Shown here piece by piece: positions 15,216 through 24,625 of a stretch of 25,084 bases of DNA. This DNA is from an uncultured Collinsella sp. (lineage in GTDB: Bacteria; Actinomycetota; Coriobacteriia; Coriobacteriales; Coriobacteriaceae). Position numbers and translations under genes: made by a program. Under the pieces are notes generated by a model. It was not told the DNA's origin. It worked only from the letters and a program-made list of their open reading frames with translations, and did no database searches. The first letter of the stretch is position 1. Each line of letters starts with the position of its first letter. Location: the NCBI GenBank assembly GCA_900542175.1, contig UQNC01000029.1, positions 1-25,084 on the forward strand. Reading direction: 5' to 3'.

Positions 15216-16628
15216 ATGGCAGGTAACATGCAGGACAACTTTGACGAGAACGGCAACCCCATCCGCTGCTCCTTTTGCGGAAAAGAGCAGGGCCAGGTCC
15301 GTCGCCTCGTAAAGGGCCCGACCAACATCTTTATCTGTGACGAGTGCGTCGCCGCCTGTTCCGAGATCCTTGAGGAGTCGCTGGCTTCGGACTTTATGGA
15401 CGCTGCCCGCAACGGCAAGCTGCCGGGCTTCCTCAACGATCACGGCCAGGCTGCTGGGCAGCCCGCCGTGGACCCCGAGGCCGAGGGCTTTGAGCTCGAG
15501 GACGACCGTCAGGTCATCACGCACGTGCCGACGCCGCACGAGATCTATGACGAGCTTTCGGCCTATGTTATGGGCCAGGAGGACGCCAAGCGCGCCATGT
15601 CGGTGGCCGTGTACAACCACTACCGTCGCGTGATCGAGGGCGGTGCCGCGGTGTCCGCCTTTGACGAGGCATCGGGTATGGGCGGACAGTTTGACGACGA
15701 TATGGACGAGGTGGAGCTTGCCAAGTCCAATATTCTGCTGCTCGGCCCCACCGGTACCGGTAAGACGCTGCTGGCCCAGACGCTTGCGCGCATCCTCGAG
15801 GTGCCGTTTGCCATTGCCGATGCCACCGCGCTCACCGAGGCTGGCTACGTTGGCGAGGACGTGGAGAACATCCTGCTCAAGCTCATTAATGCTGCCGATG
15901 GCGACATTGAGCGCGCTCAGGTGGGCATTATCTACGTGGACGAGATTGACAAGATCGCCCGCAAGGCTGAGAACCTCTCCATTACCCGCGATGTTTCGGG
16001 CGAGGGCGTTCAGCAGGCGCTGCTTAAGATTCTTGAGGGTACGGTGGCAAGCGTTCCGCCCACTGGCGGCCGCAAGCATCCCCAGCAGGAGCTGCTGCAG
16101 ATCGACACGACCAACATCCTGTTCATCTGCGGCGGTGCCTTTGTGGGCCTGGACAAGATCATCGCCGACCGCGTGGGCAACAAGGGCGTGGGCTTTAACT
16201 CCGAGATCGCCGGCCCCACCTCGGTCGACGAGAACGACCTGCTGCGCCAGGTGCTCCCGCAGGACCTCAACGCCTTTGGCATGATCCCCGAATTCGTGGG
16301 CCGTACGCCCGTCGTCACCCAGACGCAGGCGCTCGACGAGGACGACCTGGTGTCGATCCTGATCGAGCCCAAGAACGCCGTGGTGCGCCAGTACCGTAAG
16401 ATGTTCCAGCTCGAGGACGTCGATCTTGAGTTTGAGGACGCGGCCCTGCACGAGATCGCCCGCATGGCGCTCGCCCGCAAGACCGGCGCCCGCGGCCTGC
16501 GCGCCATCTGCGAGGACGTGCTGCAGCAGACGATGTTCGACCTCCCCAGCGAGGAGGGCGTTTCCAAGGTCGTTGTGACCGAAGCCTCCGTAAAGGGCGA
16601 AGAGCAGCCCCAACGCATCTACGGGTAA
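15216..16628 (+). CDS. clpX: ATP-dependent Clp protease ATP-binding subunit ClpX
   Basis: ClpX is a hexameric AAA+ unfoldase that feeds substrates to ClpP. The 470-residue protein starts with the C4 zinc-binding domain (Cys18, 21, 41, 44). It carries Walker A GPTGTGKT, Walker B IIYVDEIDK, the pore loop GYVGED, and GRKHPQQE before sensor regions. It is longer than E. coli ClpX mainly through an insert after NHYRRV containing an acidic Gly/Met/Asp-rich stretch (FDDDMDEVEL) and a linker after the zinc domain. ATG 15216 has AAGGA 7 nt upstream inside the clpP end. A strong terminator follows. Confidence 0.96.
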   Translation: MAGNMQDNFDENGNPIRCSFCGKEQGQVRRLVKGPTNIFICDECVAACSEILEESLASDFMDAARNGKLPGFLNDHGQAAGQPAVDPEAEGFELEDDRQVITHVPTPHEIYDELSAYVMGQEDAKRAMSVAVYNHYRRVIEGGAAVSAFDEASGMGGQFDDDMDEVELAKSNILLLGPTGTGKTLLAQTLARILEVPFAIADATALTEAGYVGEDVENILLKLINAADGDIERAQVGIIYVDEIDKIARKAENLSITRDVSGEGVQQALLKILEGTVASVPPTGGRKHPQQELLQIDTTNILFICGGAFVGLDKIIADRVGNKGVGFNSEIAGPTSVDENDLLRQVLPQDLNAFGMIPEFVGRTPVVTQTQALDEDDLVSILIEPKNAVVRQYRKMFQLEDVDLEFEDAALHEIARMALARKTGARGLRAICEDVLQQTMFDLPSEEGVSKVVVTEASVKGEEQPQRIYG

Positions 16629-16650
16629 ACCTGCCAAAAACGTGCTTGCA

Positions 16651-16687
16651 AATAGCCTCCGACCATCCGCGGTCGGAGGCTATTTTA
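16651..16687 (+). terminator. Rho-independent terminator of clpX
   Basis: A 13-bp perfect stem, 16652-16664 with 16671-16683 (core GCCTCCGACC/GGTCGGAGGC), has a 6-nt loop and runs into TTTTAT. It lies 23 nt after the clpX stop. Confidence 0.92.
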
Positions 16688-16714
16688 TATATACGCAATA
16701 ACCCCAACTACCTG

Positions 16715-16723
16715 TGTTATTCT
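16715..16723 (+). promoter_or_regulatory. Extended -10 promoter for valS
   Basis: TGTTATTCT is a TGn-extended -10 (TATTCT at 16718-16723) just after the clpX terminator. If used, it gives valS a leader of about 185 nt that contains the long palindromic element at 16780-16895. Confidence 0.4.
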
Positions 16724-16779
16724 GTGTGTTTGTTTAAGCCTCGGCAAAGTCAATTCAGACTGAAGTAATCGATACCTAA

Positions 16780-16895
16780 GGGGAGGAATGTAGGCCCGAT
16801 TTTCGTAGATTCCGCACGAGCCGAAGACCACTTAATGTGGTCTTCGAGCGAGCCCAGGACCTGACCGAGCGAAAATCGGGCCTACATTCCTCCCC
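16780..16895 (+). repeat. Palindromic element copy 1 (valS leader)
   Basis: Outer arms 16780-16805 and 16870-16895 are exact 26-bp reverse complements. Inside is a second hairpin of 10 bp, CGAAGACCAC (16822-16831) with GTGGTCTTCG (16837-16846), loop TTAAT. It shares with the element at 19632-19732 (opposite strand) the blocks GGCCCGAT, TTCCGCACG (16810-16818), CACTTAATGTG (16829-16839), CAGGAC (16855-16860) and ATCGGG. The distance between the second and third blocks is 10 nt in both. Arms differ in sequence but remain complementary. It ends 20 nt before the valS start and lacks T-box motifs. Confidence 0.85.
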
Positions 16896-16915
16896 GACGG
16901 GCAAGGGAGAGATAT

Positions 16916-19612
<2,697 letters not shown>

Positions 19613-19631
19613 GGTTCACTCGGGGGCGCGT

Positions 19632-19732
19632 CCCGATGCTTTGCTCTCCGCTGCGGACAGTCCTGCGCAAGACGGACAGCACATTAAGTGCTGTCCTTTG
19701 CGTGCGGAACTTGCGGCGAGCAAAGCATCGGG
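19632..19732 (-). repeat. Palindromic element copy 2 (after valS)
   Basis: Outer arms CCCGATGCTTTGCTC (19632-19646) and GAGCAAAGCATCGGG (19718-19732) are exact reverse complements, extended by three more pairs beyond one mismatch. The inner hairpin GGACAGCAC (19674-19682) / GTGCTGTCC (19688-19696) has loop ATTAA. On the minus strand it shows the same ordered blocks as the valS leader element: GGCCCGAT, TTCCGCACG (19701-19709), CACTTAATGTG (19680-19690) and CAGGAC (19660-19665). Spacings between blocks are 10 and 14 nt, against 10 and 15 nt in the first copy. Confidence 0.85.
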
Positions 19733-19777
19733 CCGCTCCTAGTTCGTTTACGTTGTTGTTTGCATCTGGCGTGTTAG

Positions 19778-19795
19778 GGCCACTGGGTTGTGGCC
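19778..19795 (+). repeat. Short hairpin between valS and folC
   Basis: GGCCAC (19778-19783) pairs with GTGGCC (19790-19795) and is followed by TTGAT. It is weak as a terminator and may be incidental. Confidence 0.25.
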
Positions 19796-19822
19796 TTGAT
19801 CTCGCTGCAAGCGGGTAAAGGC

Positions 19823-19831
19823 TGATATTGT
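19823..19831 (+). promoter_or_regulatory. Candidate extended -10 promoter for folC
   Basis: TGATATTGT is a TGn-extended -10 (TATTGT at 19826-19831). Its predicted start near 19838 falls directly at the foot of the next hairpin, so either the promoter call or the terminator's role needs testing. Confidence 0.3.
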
Positions 19832-19838
19832 CAACGTG

Positions 19839-19870
19839 AGGGGCTCATTCTTTTTGATGGGCCTCTTTTT
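19839..19870 (+). terminator. Terminator-like hairpin just before folC
   Basis: AGGGGCTCAT (19839-19848) pairs with ATGGGCCTCT (19857-19866) over 10 bp with two G-U wobbles, loop TCTTTTTG, and a T-run continues to 19870. It may end valS readthrough. It lies only 22 nt before the folC ATG. Confidence 0.65.
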
Positions 19871-19892
19871 CTGTTATGGGGGACTTTGGGTT

Positions 19893-21236
19893 ATGGCTAA
19901 GCGTTCGGGGTCGTATGTCGTTCCTTTCTCGTTTGAGCTGCTTTCGTTTGATGAGGCTGTGGGACTTGCTGCTGATACGGGGCGGATTTCTGGGGATGCT
20001 GGTCCTCTGCTCGAGACGGTTGTCGATATGCTCGATGAGCTGGGACGTCCGGACGAGTATTTCGATTGCATTCAGGTTGCCGGTACCAATGGCAAGACTT
20101 CGACCACGCGTTTTTCGGCTGCTATCTTGCGTGGTGAGGGGTTAAAGACCGCGCTGTATACGTCGCCGCAGCTGGTGCGCTATCCCGAGCGCATGGAGGT
20201 CGATGGGCGCGTCGTGAGCGATGAGGCCTTTGCCCGTGGCGTTTCCGCCGCTGTTGAGGCGGGACATCGCGTGAATGCCCGTCGTGTGGCGGCGGGGGAG
20301 CGTGCCTATGCCATCACGCCGTTTGATCTGCTGACGGCTGCCGCACTTGTCGTGTTTGCCGAGGCCGCGGTGGATGTTGCTGTGCTCGAGGTCGGCATGG
20401 GCGGACGCTGGGACGCCACGAGTGCGACCGATCCCGTCGCCGTTGCCATTACGGGCATCGGGCTCGACCATACACGCATTCTGGGAGATACGCTCGAGGC
20501 CATTGCGGTGGAGAAGGCTGCGGTTATTAAGCCTGGGCGCCTGGTTGTTTTGGGCGAGGGTACGCATGAGGCAAGTGTTCAGCGCGTGATGGATGCACGT
20601 TGTCGCGAGTGCGGCATTGTGCCGCTCGTAGTGAACCATGCCACGACCAAAGTGCCGGAGCACGTGGGCAATACGGTTGAGTTTAGCTGCACCACGCCGC
20701 GTGCGATCTATACGTCGAGCATGGTCAAGCCGGCCTATCAGCCGCAGAATGCCGCGTGCGCGATTATGCTGTGCGAGGGGTATCTGGGTCGCGAGCTCGA
20801 TCATGACAAGCTCGATGCGTCGCTTATGGGCTGCCCCACGCCGGGCCGATTTGATGTGCTGGGAACTGATCCGCTTAAGCTGATTGACGCCTGCCATAAC
20901 CCTCAGAGCTGCGAGAACTTTGTGAGCGCGCTGGACGAGATCGATCCGTGCGTGGAGAACCGCCCCACGTTGCTGTGTGCCGCGCTGGCCGACAAGGACG
21001 TGGCTGGCATCGTCGACGTGCTGATTCCGGCCTTCCCCCGTGTGGTCGTGACGCAGACCGATTCCGATCGCGCCCTGCCGGCAGAGGAGCTCGCCGCCCT
21101 TGTGGACGCTGACAAGCTCGCGGGCGTGTACCCCAGCGTATCCGAGGCCCTCGCAGCTTTCGAGGCCGCGGGCGAGCCCTTCGTAGCAGCCGGCACCATT
21201 ACCCTAGCCGGCGAAGTGGCAGGCTTGCTGCGCTAA
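19893..21236 (+). CDS. folC: Bifunctional folylpolyglutamate/dihydrofolate synthase (Mur ligase family)
   Basis: FolC adds glutamate to dihydropteroate or tetrahydrofolate, retaining folates in the cytoplasm. The 447-residue protein has the P-loop QVAGTNGKTSTTRF, the YTSPQLVRYPERM folate-side segment, LEVGMGGRWDATS, the ITGIGLDHTRILG metal-binding stretch, EKAAVIKPG, and the C-domain PGRFDVLG and DACHNPQS motifs. ATG 19893 is chosen for GGGGGA about 9 nt upstream; upstream starts in this frame run into the terminator-like hairpin. The first 80 or so codons are richer in T-ending codons than valS, suggesting lower expression. It is convergent with the downstream peptidase gene. Confidence 0.93.
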   Translation: MAKRSGSYVVPFSFELLSFDEAVGLAADTGRISGDAGPLLETVVDMLDELGRPDEYFDCIQVAGTNGKTSTTRFSAAILRGEGLKTALYTSPQLVRYPERMEVDGRVVSDEAFARGVSAAVEAGHRVNARRVAAGERAYAITPFDLLTAAALVVFAEAAVDVAVLEVGMGGRWDATSATDPVAVAITGIGLDHTRILGDTLEAIAVEKAAVIKPGRLVVLGEGTHEASVQRVMDARCRECGIVPLVVNHATTKVPEHVGNTVEFSCTTPRAIYTSSMVKPAYQPQNAACAIMLCEGYLGRELDHDKLDASLMGCPTPGRFDVLGTDPLKLIDACHNPQSCENFVSALDEIDPCVENRPTLLCAALADKDVAGIVDVLIPAFPRVVVTQTDSDRALPAEELAALVDADKLAGVYPSVSEALAAFEAAGEPFVAAGTITLAGEVAGLLR

Positions 21237-21250
21237 CCCATCCCCTCATC

Positions 21251-21317
21251 AGTTGCGGTGAAATACGGACTGTTTTACAAGCCAGAAGCCTCAAACAGTC
21301 CGTATATCACCGCAACT
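21251..21317. repeat. 25-bp inverted repeat after folC
   Basis: Arms 21251-21275 and 21293-21317 (outer AGTTGCGGTG / CACCGCAACT) match at 24 of 25 positions around a 17-nt loop. It starts 14 nt after the folC stop. No T-run follows on the plus strand, so it is not a standard terminator. It has no sequence in common with the valS-flanking elements. Confidence 0.75.
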
Positions 21318-21322
21318 TAAAA

Positions 21323-21355
21323 GTAGTCAATTTGGGACGGGGCTATTTTGACTAC
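21323..21355. repeat. Short inverted repeat, possible minus-strand terminator
   Basis: GTAGTCAA (21323-21330) pairs with TTGACTAC (21348-21355). Read on the minus strand the stem is followed by TTTT, so it could end minus-strand transcripts. It lies 5 bases from the preceding repeat. Confidence 0.5.
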
Positions 21356-21380
21356 CCTGCTCCTCGAGTTGACTTGCTTG

Positions 21381-21538
21381 CCACGAAATGGGCTTATCTA
21401 CTACGTTTTGGCGACTACTCTCGACCACACGGAAAATCGTGAAATCAAAATCGCAGGTAGACGGCTTGCTGATTTTTAAAAAAGACCCGCATGGTCGACC
21501 TATGCGGGTTAAACGTAGTAGATAGCCCGCTTTCGTGG
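21381..21538. repeat. 158-bp element with 28-bp terminal inverted repeats
   Basis: Arms 21381-21408 and 21511-21538 match in 24 of 28 positions (CCACGAAA ... ATCTACTACGTTT), with differences clustered around the middle GGGCT. The interior holds a minus-strand terminator hairpin and no open frame of note. The size and terminal repeats suggest a small non-coding mobile or relic element, but no target-site duplication was identified. Confidence 0.6.
21478..21509 (-). terminator. Minus-strand rho-independent terminator
   Basis: On the minus strand ACCCGCAT (complement of 21502-21509) pairs with ATGCGGGT (complement of 21485-21492) and runs into a T-rich tract (A-run 21478-21483 on the plus strand). 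It is the best terminator downstream of the minus-strand peptidase gene. Confidence 0.8.
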
Positions 21539-21553
21539 TGAATCGTTGGCAGG

Positions 21554-21584
21554 ATGCGGCAAAGGGACAGCCCCTTTGCCGCAT
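21554..21584. repeat. 13-bp perfect hairpin abutting the peptidase stop
   Basis: ATGCGGCAAAGGG (21554-21566) and CCCTTTGCCGCAT (21572-21584) are exact reverse complements with loop ACAGC, extended loosely by GGCA/TGCC. It lies 3 bases beyond the peptidase stop. There is no T-run on either side. Confidence 0.7.
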
Positions 21585-21587
21585 TGC

Positions 21588-22676
21588 CTAGTCTAGGCGG
21601 ACCGGATCGTGGGGGTAGGCGTTGAGAATCTCGACGCCGGACTCGGTCACCAGGGCCAAGTCCTCGATGCGGACGCCGGTGCGACCGGGGAGGTAGATGC
21701 CCGGTTCAATGGAGAACGTCATGCCTGGCTCTACGACCTGCTCGTTGACCAGCGAGACATCGCCCGGCTCGTGGTCCTGCAGGCCGATTGAGTGGCCCAG
21801 GCGATGTGTAAAGTATTTGCCATAGCCTGCGTCCTCAATCACTTCGCGCGCGGCACGGTCCAGGTCGCACATGCGCACGCCCGGTGCGATGAGAGCCTCG
21901 GCGGCCTCGTTGGCGCGGCGCACGATGTCGTAGACGTGCGCGGTCTCCTCGTCCGGCTCGCCCCAAAAGAACGTGCGTGTCATGTCCGAGCAGTAGTTGC
22001 GATGGCGTCCGCCAATGTCGAATAGCACCACGTCGCCATGCTTGAGCACGGTGCCGTCGGGCTCGTGGTGCGGGTCGCCGGCGTTGGCGCCAAAGCTTAC
22101 GATGGGAGGAAAGCTAAAGCCCTCGCAGCCGTGCTTGCGATACAAGCCGAGCATCTGGTCGGCGATTTCGCGCTCCGTCACGCCCTCGTGGACGAGTTTG
22201 ATGGCATCGGCCATCACGGCGTCGTTAGCAGCTGAGGACACGCGCATGAGCTCCTGCTCGGCGGCATCCTTGTGGGTACGCGCGGCGGTGACGGCAAAGT
22301 CGCCCAGGAAAAACTCGCTCGCAGCATGGCGCTCCATGAGGGGCATCAAAAAGCCGGAGCGCATAACGGTATCGATGCCGAGGGGCTTGGCAGGATTGAC
22401 CTCGCGTGCGATGGCGTCGGTTACGACGTCGGTATCGGTGTGGTAGGCGACGCGGGCATTGTCATACTCGGGCAGCTGATGCAGGGCGTTGACCAAGATC
22501 ACGGGCTCGCAATCGCGCGCGAGCAGCACACCGCAAAAACGCTCGAACATATCGGCATAAAAGCCGGTCAGGTAATAAATCGACCACGGGTCGTTTACGA
22601 GCAACTGCGCGCCGGGGTGCTGAGCCTCGAGCGCATCGAGCACGCGCGCCACACGCTGGTCATCGACATGTGCCAT
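21588..22676 (-). CDS. M24 family Xaa-Pro-type peptidase
   Basis: A 362-residue pita-bread-fold metallopeptidase, probably a cytoplasmic Xaa-Pro dipeptidase or aminopeptidase. An N-terminal creatinase-like domain (NDPWSIYYLTGFYADMFERF) precedes the catalytic domain. The five usual metal ligands are visible: Asp in LFDIGGRHRNY, Asp in SDMTRTF, His in HRLGHSIGL, Glu in FSIEPGIYL and Glu in VRIEDLAL. The start is ATG 22676 with AAAGGA upstream on the minus strand; the frame runs open another 13 codons without a ribosome site. It is convergent with folC and separated from the next minus-strand operon by 150 nt. Exact specificity (PepQ or PepP) cannot be settled from sequence alone. Confidence 0.9.
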   Translation of the reverse strand: MAHVDDQRVARVLDALEAQHPGAQLLVNDPWSIYYLTGFYADMFERFCGVLLARDCEPVILVNALHQLPEYDNARVAYHTDTDVVTDAIAREVNPAKPLGIDTVMRSGFLMPLMERHAASEFFLGDFAVTAARTHKDAAEQELMRVSSAANDAVMADAIKLVHEGVTEREIADQMLGLYRKHGCEGFSFPPIVSFGANAGDPHHEPDGTVLKHGDVVLFDIGGRHRNYCSDMTRTFFWGEPDEETAHVYDIVRRANEAAEALIAPGVRMCDLDRAAREVIEDAGYGKYFTHRLGHSIGLQDHEPGDVSLVNEQVVEPGMTFSIEPGIYLPGRTGVRIEDLALVTESGVEILNAYPHDPVRLD

Positions 22677-22727
22677 GAAACATCCTTTCGCTAGGTTGCC
22701 ACCATGGTATCCCATGCCCGGCAGCTA

Positions 22728-22772
22728 GGGACGTTCCTTTTATGCCGGCACTTTGGGACACTCCTTGGCATA
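22728..22772. repeat. Short GGGAC repeats and small palindrome upstream of the peptidase
   Basis: GGGACGTTCC (22728-22737) and GGGACACTCC (22755-22764) form an imperfect direct repeat 27 nt apart, and TATGCC (22741-22746) is complementary to GGCATA (22767-22772). They resemble degraded intergenic palindrome sequence. I saw no other structure of note in 22773-22826, including no clear terminator for the DUF1667 gene. Confidence 0.3.
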
Positions 22773-22826
22773 GCTAACCTGGCAAGCAGTAAAAGTTGCT
22801 AAAAGAGCCCGTCCTAAATTAGCTGC

Positions 22827-23225
22827 TTAGGCTGGGTCGATGTCCTTGCTGGCGATGAGGTCGATGTTGGTGTTGAGGAGATTCTCCAGCACGACGTCGC
22901 CCATGCGGATGGGGGCATCGATGACTAGGCCGCGGATGAGGCTCATGGCCTGGGCGTGAAGTGCCAGTGGGATGGCTTCGGCTGTACGCACAGGCAGCAG
23001 TGTCTCGTCACCGTCGGATATGGCCACGGTGGTGGTGAGTACGCGCATGGGGCAGGTGAGCTCCTGATGTGCGAACTTATCGCCGCGCGGGCAGCTGTTG
23101 CCGGTCACGGAGCGCACCTCTACCACGGCGCCGTCTGCGCCGCGCTCCACCTCTACGGTCAGGAGGCACTCGGATGGGCAGGTGGTGCAGTTGAACTGCA
23201 GTGTCTCGATCGCGTTTATGCTCAT
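22827..23225 (-). CDS. DUF1667 domain protein
   Basis: A 132-residue Cys-containing protein of the DUF1667 family, found beside GlpA/GlpB-type flavoproteins. Cysteines occur as FNCTTCPSEC near the N-terminus, then NSCPRGDKFAHQELTCPMRVLTTTV, the family's signature. The four-to-five Cys pattern suggests an Fe-S or zinc site and a small electron-transfer or assembly role with the two flavoproteins; this is not established. It is the last gene of a minus-strand operon, starting 4 nt after the preceding stop with AAGG upstream. Confidence 0.85.
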   Translation of the reverse strand: MSINAIETLQFNCTTCPSECLLTVEVERGADGAVVEVRSVTGNSCPRGDKFAHQELTCPMRVLTTTVAISDGDETLLPVRTAEAIPLALHAQAMSLIRGLVIDAPIRMGDVVLENLLNTNIDLIASKDIDPA

Positions 23226-23229
23226 GGCC

Positions 23230-24624
23230 TTACGCCTCCTCTACGGGGTCGACGGACAGGACAATCTCGCTAACACCTTGGTCGAGTGCGTGCTGAATCA
23301 CCTTTGCCGGCAGCGGGAAGCTTTCCATAACGCTCGGTTTGAACGCGCGGACCTTGCCGGCGAACAGTTCCTCGCCGCCAGCAAGAATGCGCACGCGGGC
23401 AGCATCGACCGGTCGGCGCACGCGGAAGTTGAGCTTGGTAAGCGCCACGCCCGTAATGCGTCCCGGCAGCGCGTAGCCCGCAATGCCGGCAGGGGAGACC
23501 GTTAACTCGCGGCCCGTGCCCGAAGCGCTCGCCCCGGCGTCGCCGCCCAACGCCCACGCCGCCGCGGCTGCACCGGCGCGCTCGGACTCGGTCGTCACAT
23601 TGTCTGCCAGGTCGTGCACGTGCAGCACATTTCCGCAGGCAAAGATACCTGGTACGCCCGTCTGCAGGCTCTGGTCCACCACGGCGCCGCGCGTGCGTGG
23701 GTCTAGCTCAACGCCCGCGGCAACCGAAAGCTCGTTCTCGGGAATCAATCCCACCGATAGCAGCAGTGTGTCACACGGAACAATGCGTTCGGTCCCCGGA
23801 ATGGGCGCCAAGCGCTCGTCGACCTGGCTTACCTCGACGGCCTTCACGCGGTCGTGCCCGATCACGCGCGTGACCGTGGTGGACAGGTGCAGCGGAATGT
23901 CAAAGTCGTCCAGGCAGTTCTTGACATTGCGGCGCAGGCCGTTGGCGTACGGCATGAGCTCGTACACGCCCTCGACCGAAATCCCCTCGAGCGTGCAGCG
24001 GCGCGCCATGATCAGCCCGATGTCACCCGAGCCCAAAATGACGGCACGCGAGCCGGGCTTGAGATTTTCGATATTGATGTATCGCTGCGCCAGGCCCGCC
24101 GTAAACACGCCGGCGGGACGGCTACCTGGAATCTTGATCTCGCTGCGGGTGCGCTCGCGGCAGCCCATAGCAAGGACTACCGCTCGCCCGGTGAGCTGTA
24201 GCATACCGGCGGGGCTCATGAGCGTGACGGTATGGACCGCGGCGGCTCCCGGGGCCTCGTCCACGCCCGACGCGCTCACGGCTGCGTCCGCGCCCTCGCC
24301 TGAATCAATCCCAATCACCATGCTGTTGAGGAACAGCGCAATGTCGGTTGCGTGCACCTGGTCGATAAAGCGCTGCGCGTACTCGGGGCCGGTGAGCTCC
24401 TGTTTAAAGTGCGACAGGCCAAAGCCGGGGTGGATGCACTGGCGGAGGATGCCGCCCAGGTGTTGCTCGCGCTCCACGATGGCGACGCGTGCGCCTGCCT
24501 TATGCGCGGCCAGCGCGGCCGCCATGCCGGCAGGTCCGCCGCCGATAACGACCACGTCGAAGGCTTGCGTTTGTACGGCTTCTACGACACCGTAATCAAT
24601 CGCGCTTGATTTGATTTCCGTCAT
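23230..24624 (-). CDS. FAD-dependent NAD(P)/disulfide-type oxidoreductase, GlpB-like partner
   Basis: A 464-residue two-dinucleotide-binding flavoprotein. The FAD Rossmann motif VVVIGGGPAGMAAA lies near residue 25 and the second, NAD-type motif AVILGSGDIGLIMAR is in the middle; the C-terminal GIFACGNVLHVHDLAD closes the FAD site. LGGILRQCIHPGFG after the first motif holds a Cys, but not the CxxxxC redox pair of thioredoxin reductases. It lies between the GlpA-like and DUF1667 genes, with 1-nt and 4-nt gaps, a trio known from anaerobic glycerol-3-phosphate dehydrogenase loci of Firmicutes and Actinobacteria. It may pass electrons from the GlpA-like subunit to an acceptor. The substrate is inferred from neighbours only. 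Confidence 0.85.
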   Translation of the reverse strand: MTEIKSSAIDYGVVEAVQTQAFDVVVIGGGPAGMAAALAAHKAGARVAIVEREQHLGGILRQCIHPGFGLSHFKQELTGPEYAQRFIDQVHATDIALFLNSMVIGIDSGEGADAAVSASGVDEAPGAAAVHTVTLMSPAGMLQLTGRAVVLAMGCRERTRSEIKIPGSRPAGVFTAGLAQRYINIENLKPGSRAVILGSGDIGLIMARRCTLEGISVEGVYELMPYANGLRRNVKNCLDDFDIPLHLSTTVTRVIGHDRVKAVEVSQVDERLAPIPGTERIVPCDTLLLSVGLIPENELSVAAGVELDPRTRGAVVDQSLQTGVPGIFACGNVLHVHDLADNVTTESERAGAAAAAWALGGDAGASASGTGRELTVSPAGIAGYALPGRITGVALTKLNFRVRRPVDAARVRILAGGEELFAGKVRAFKPSVMESFPLPAKVIQHALDQGVSEIVLSVDPVEEA

Positions 24625-24625
24625 C

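Noticed and set aside
16730..16915. T-box riboswitch for valS
   Set aside because: No T-box consensus (AGGGTGG-like) or stem I features were found; the region is dominated by the palindromic element.
21381..21538. Insertion sequence
   Set aside because: It has terminal inverted repeats but only 158 bp and no transposase frame, so it is listed as a non-coding repeat only.
21237..21587. CRISPR array
   Set aside because: The repeats here are inverted pairs with different sequences, not regularly spaced direct repeats, and no cas genes are nearby.
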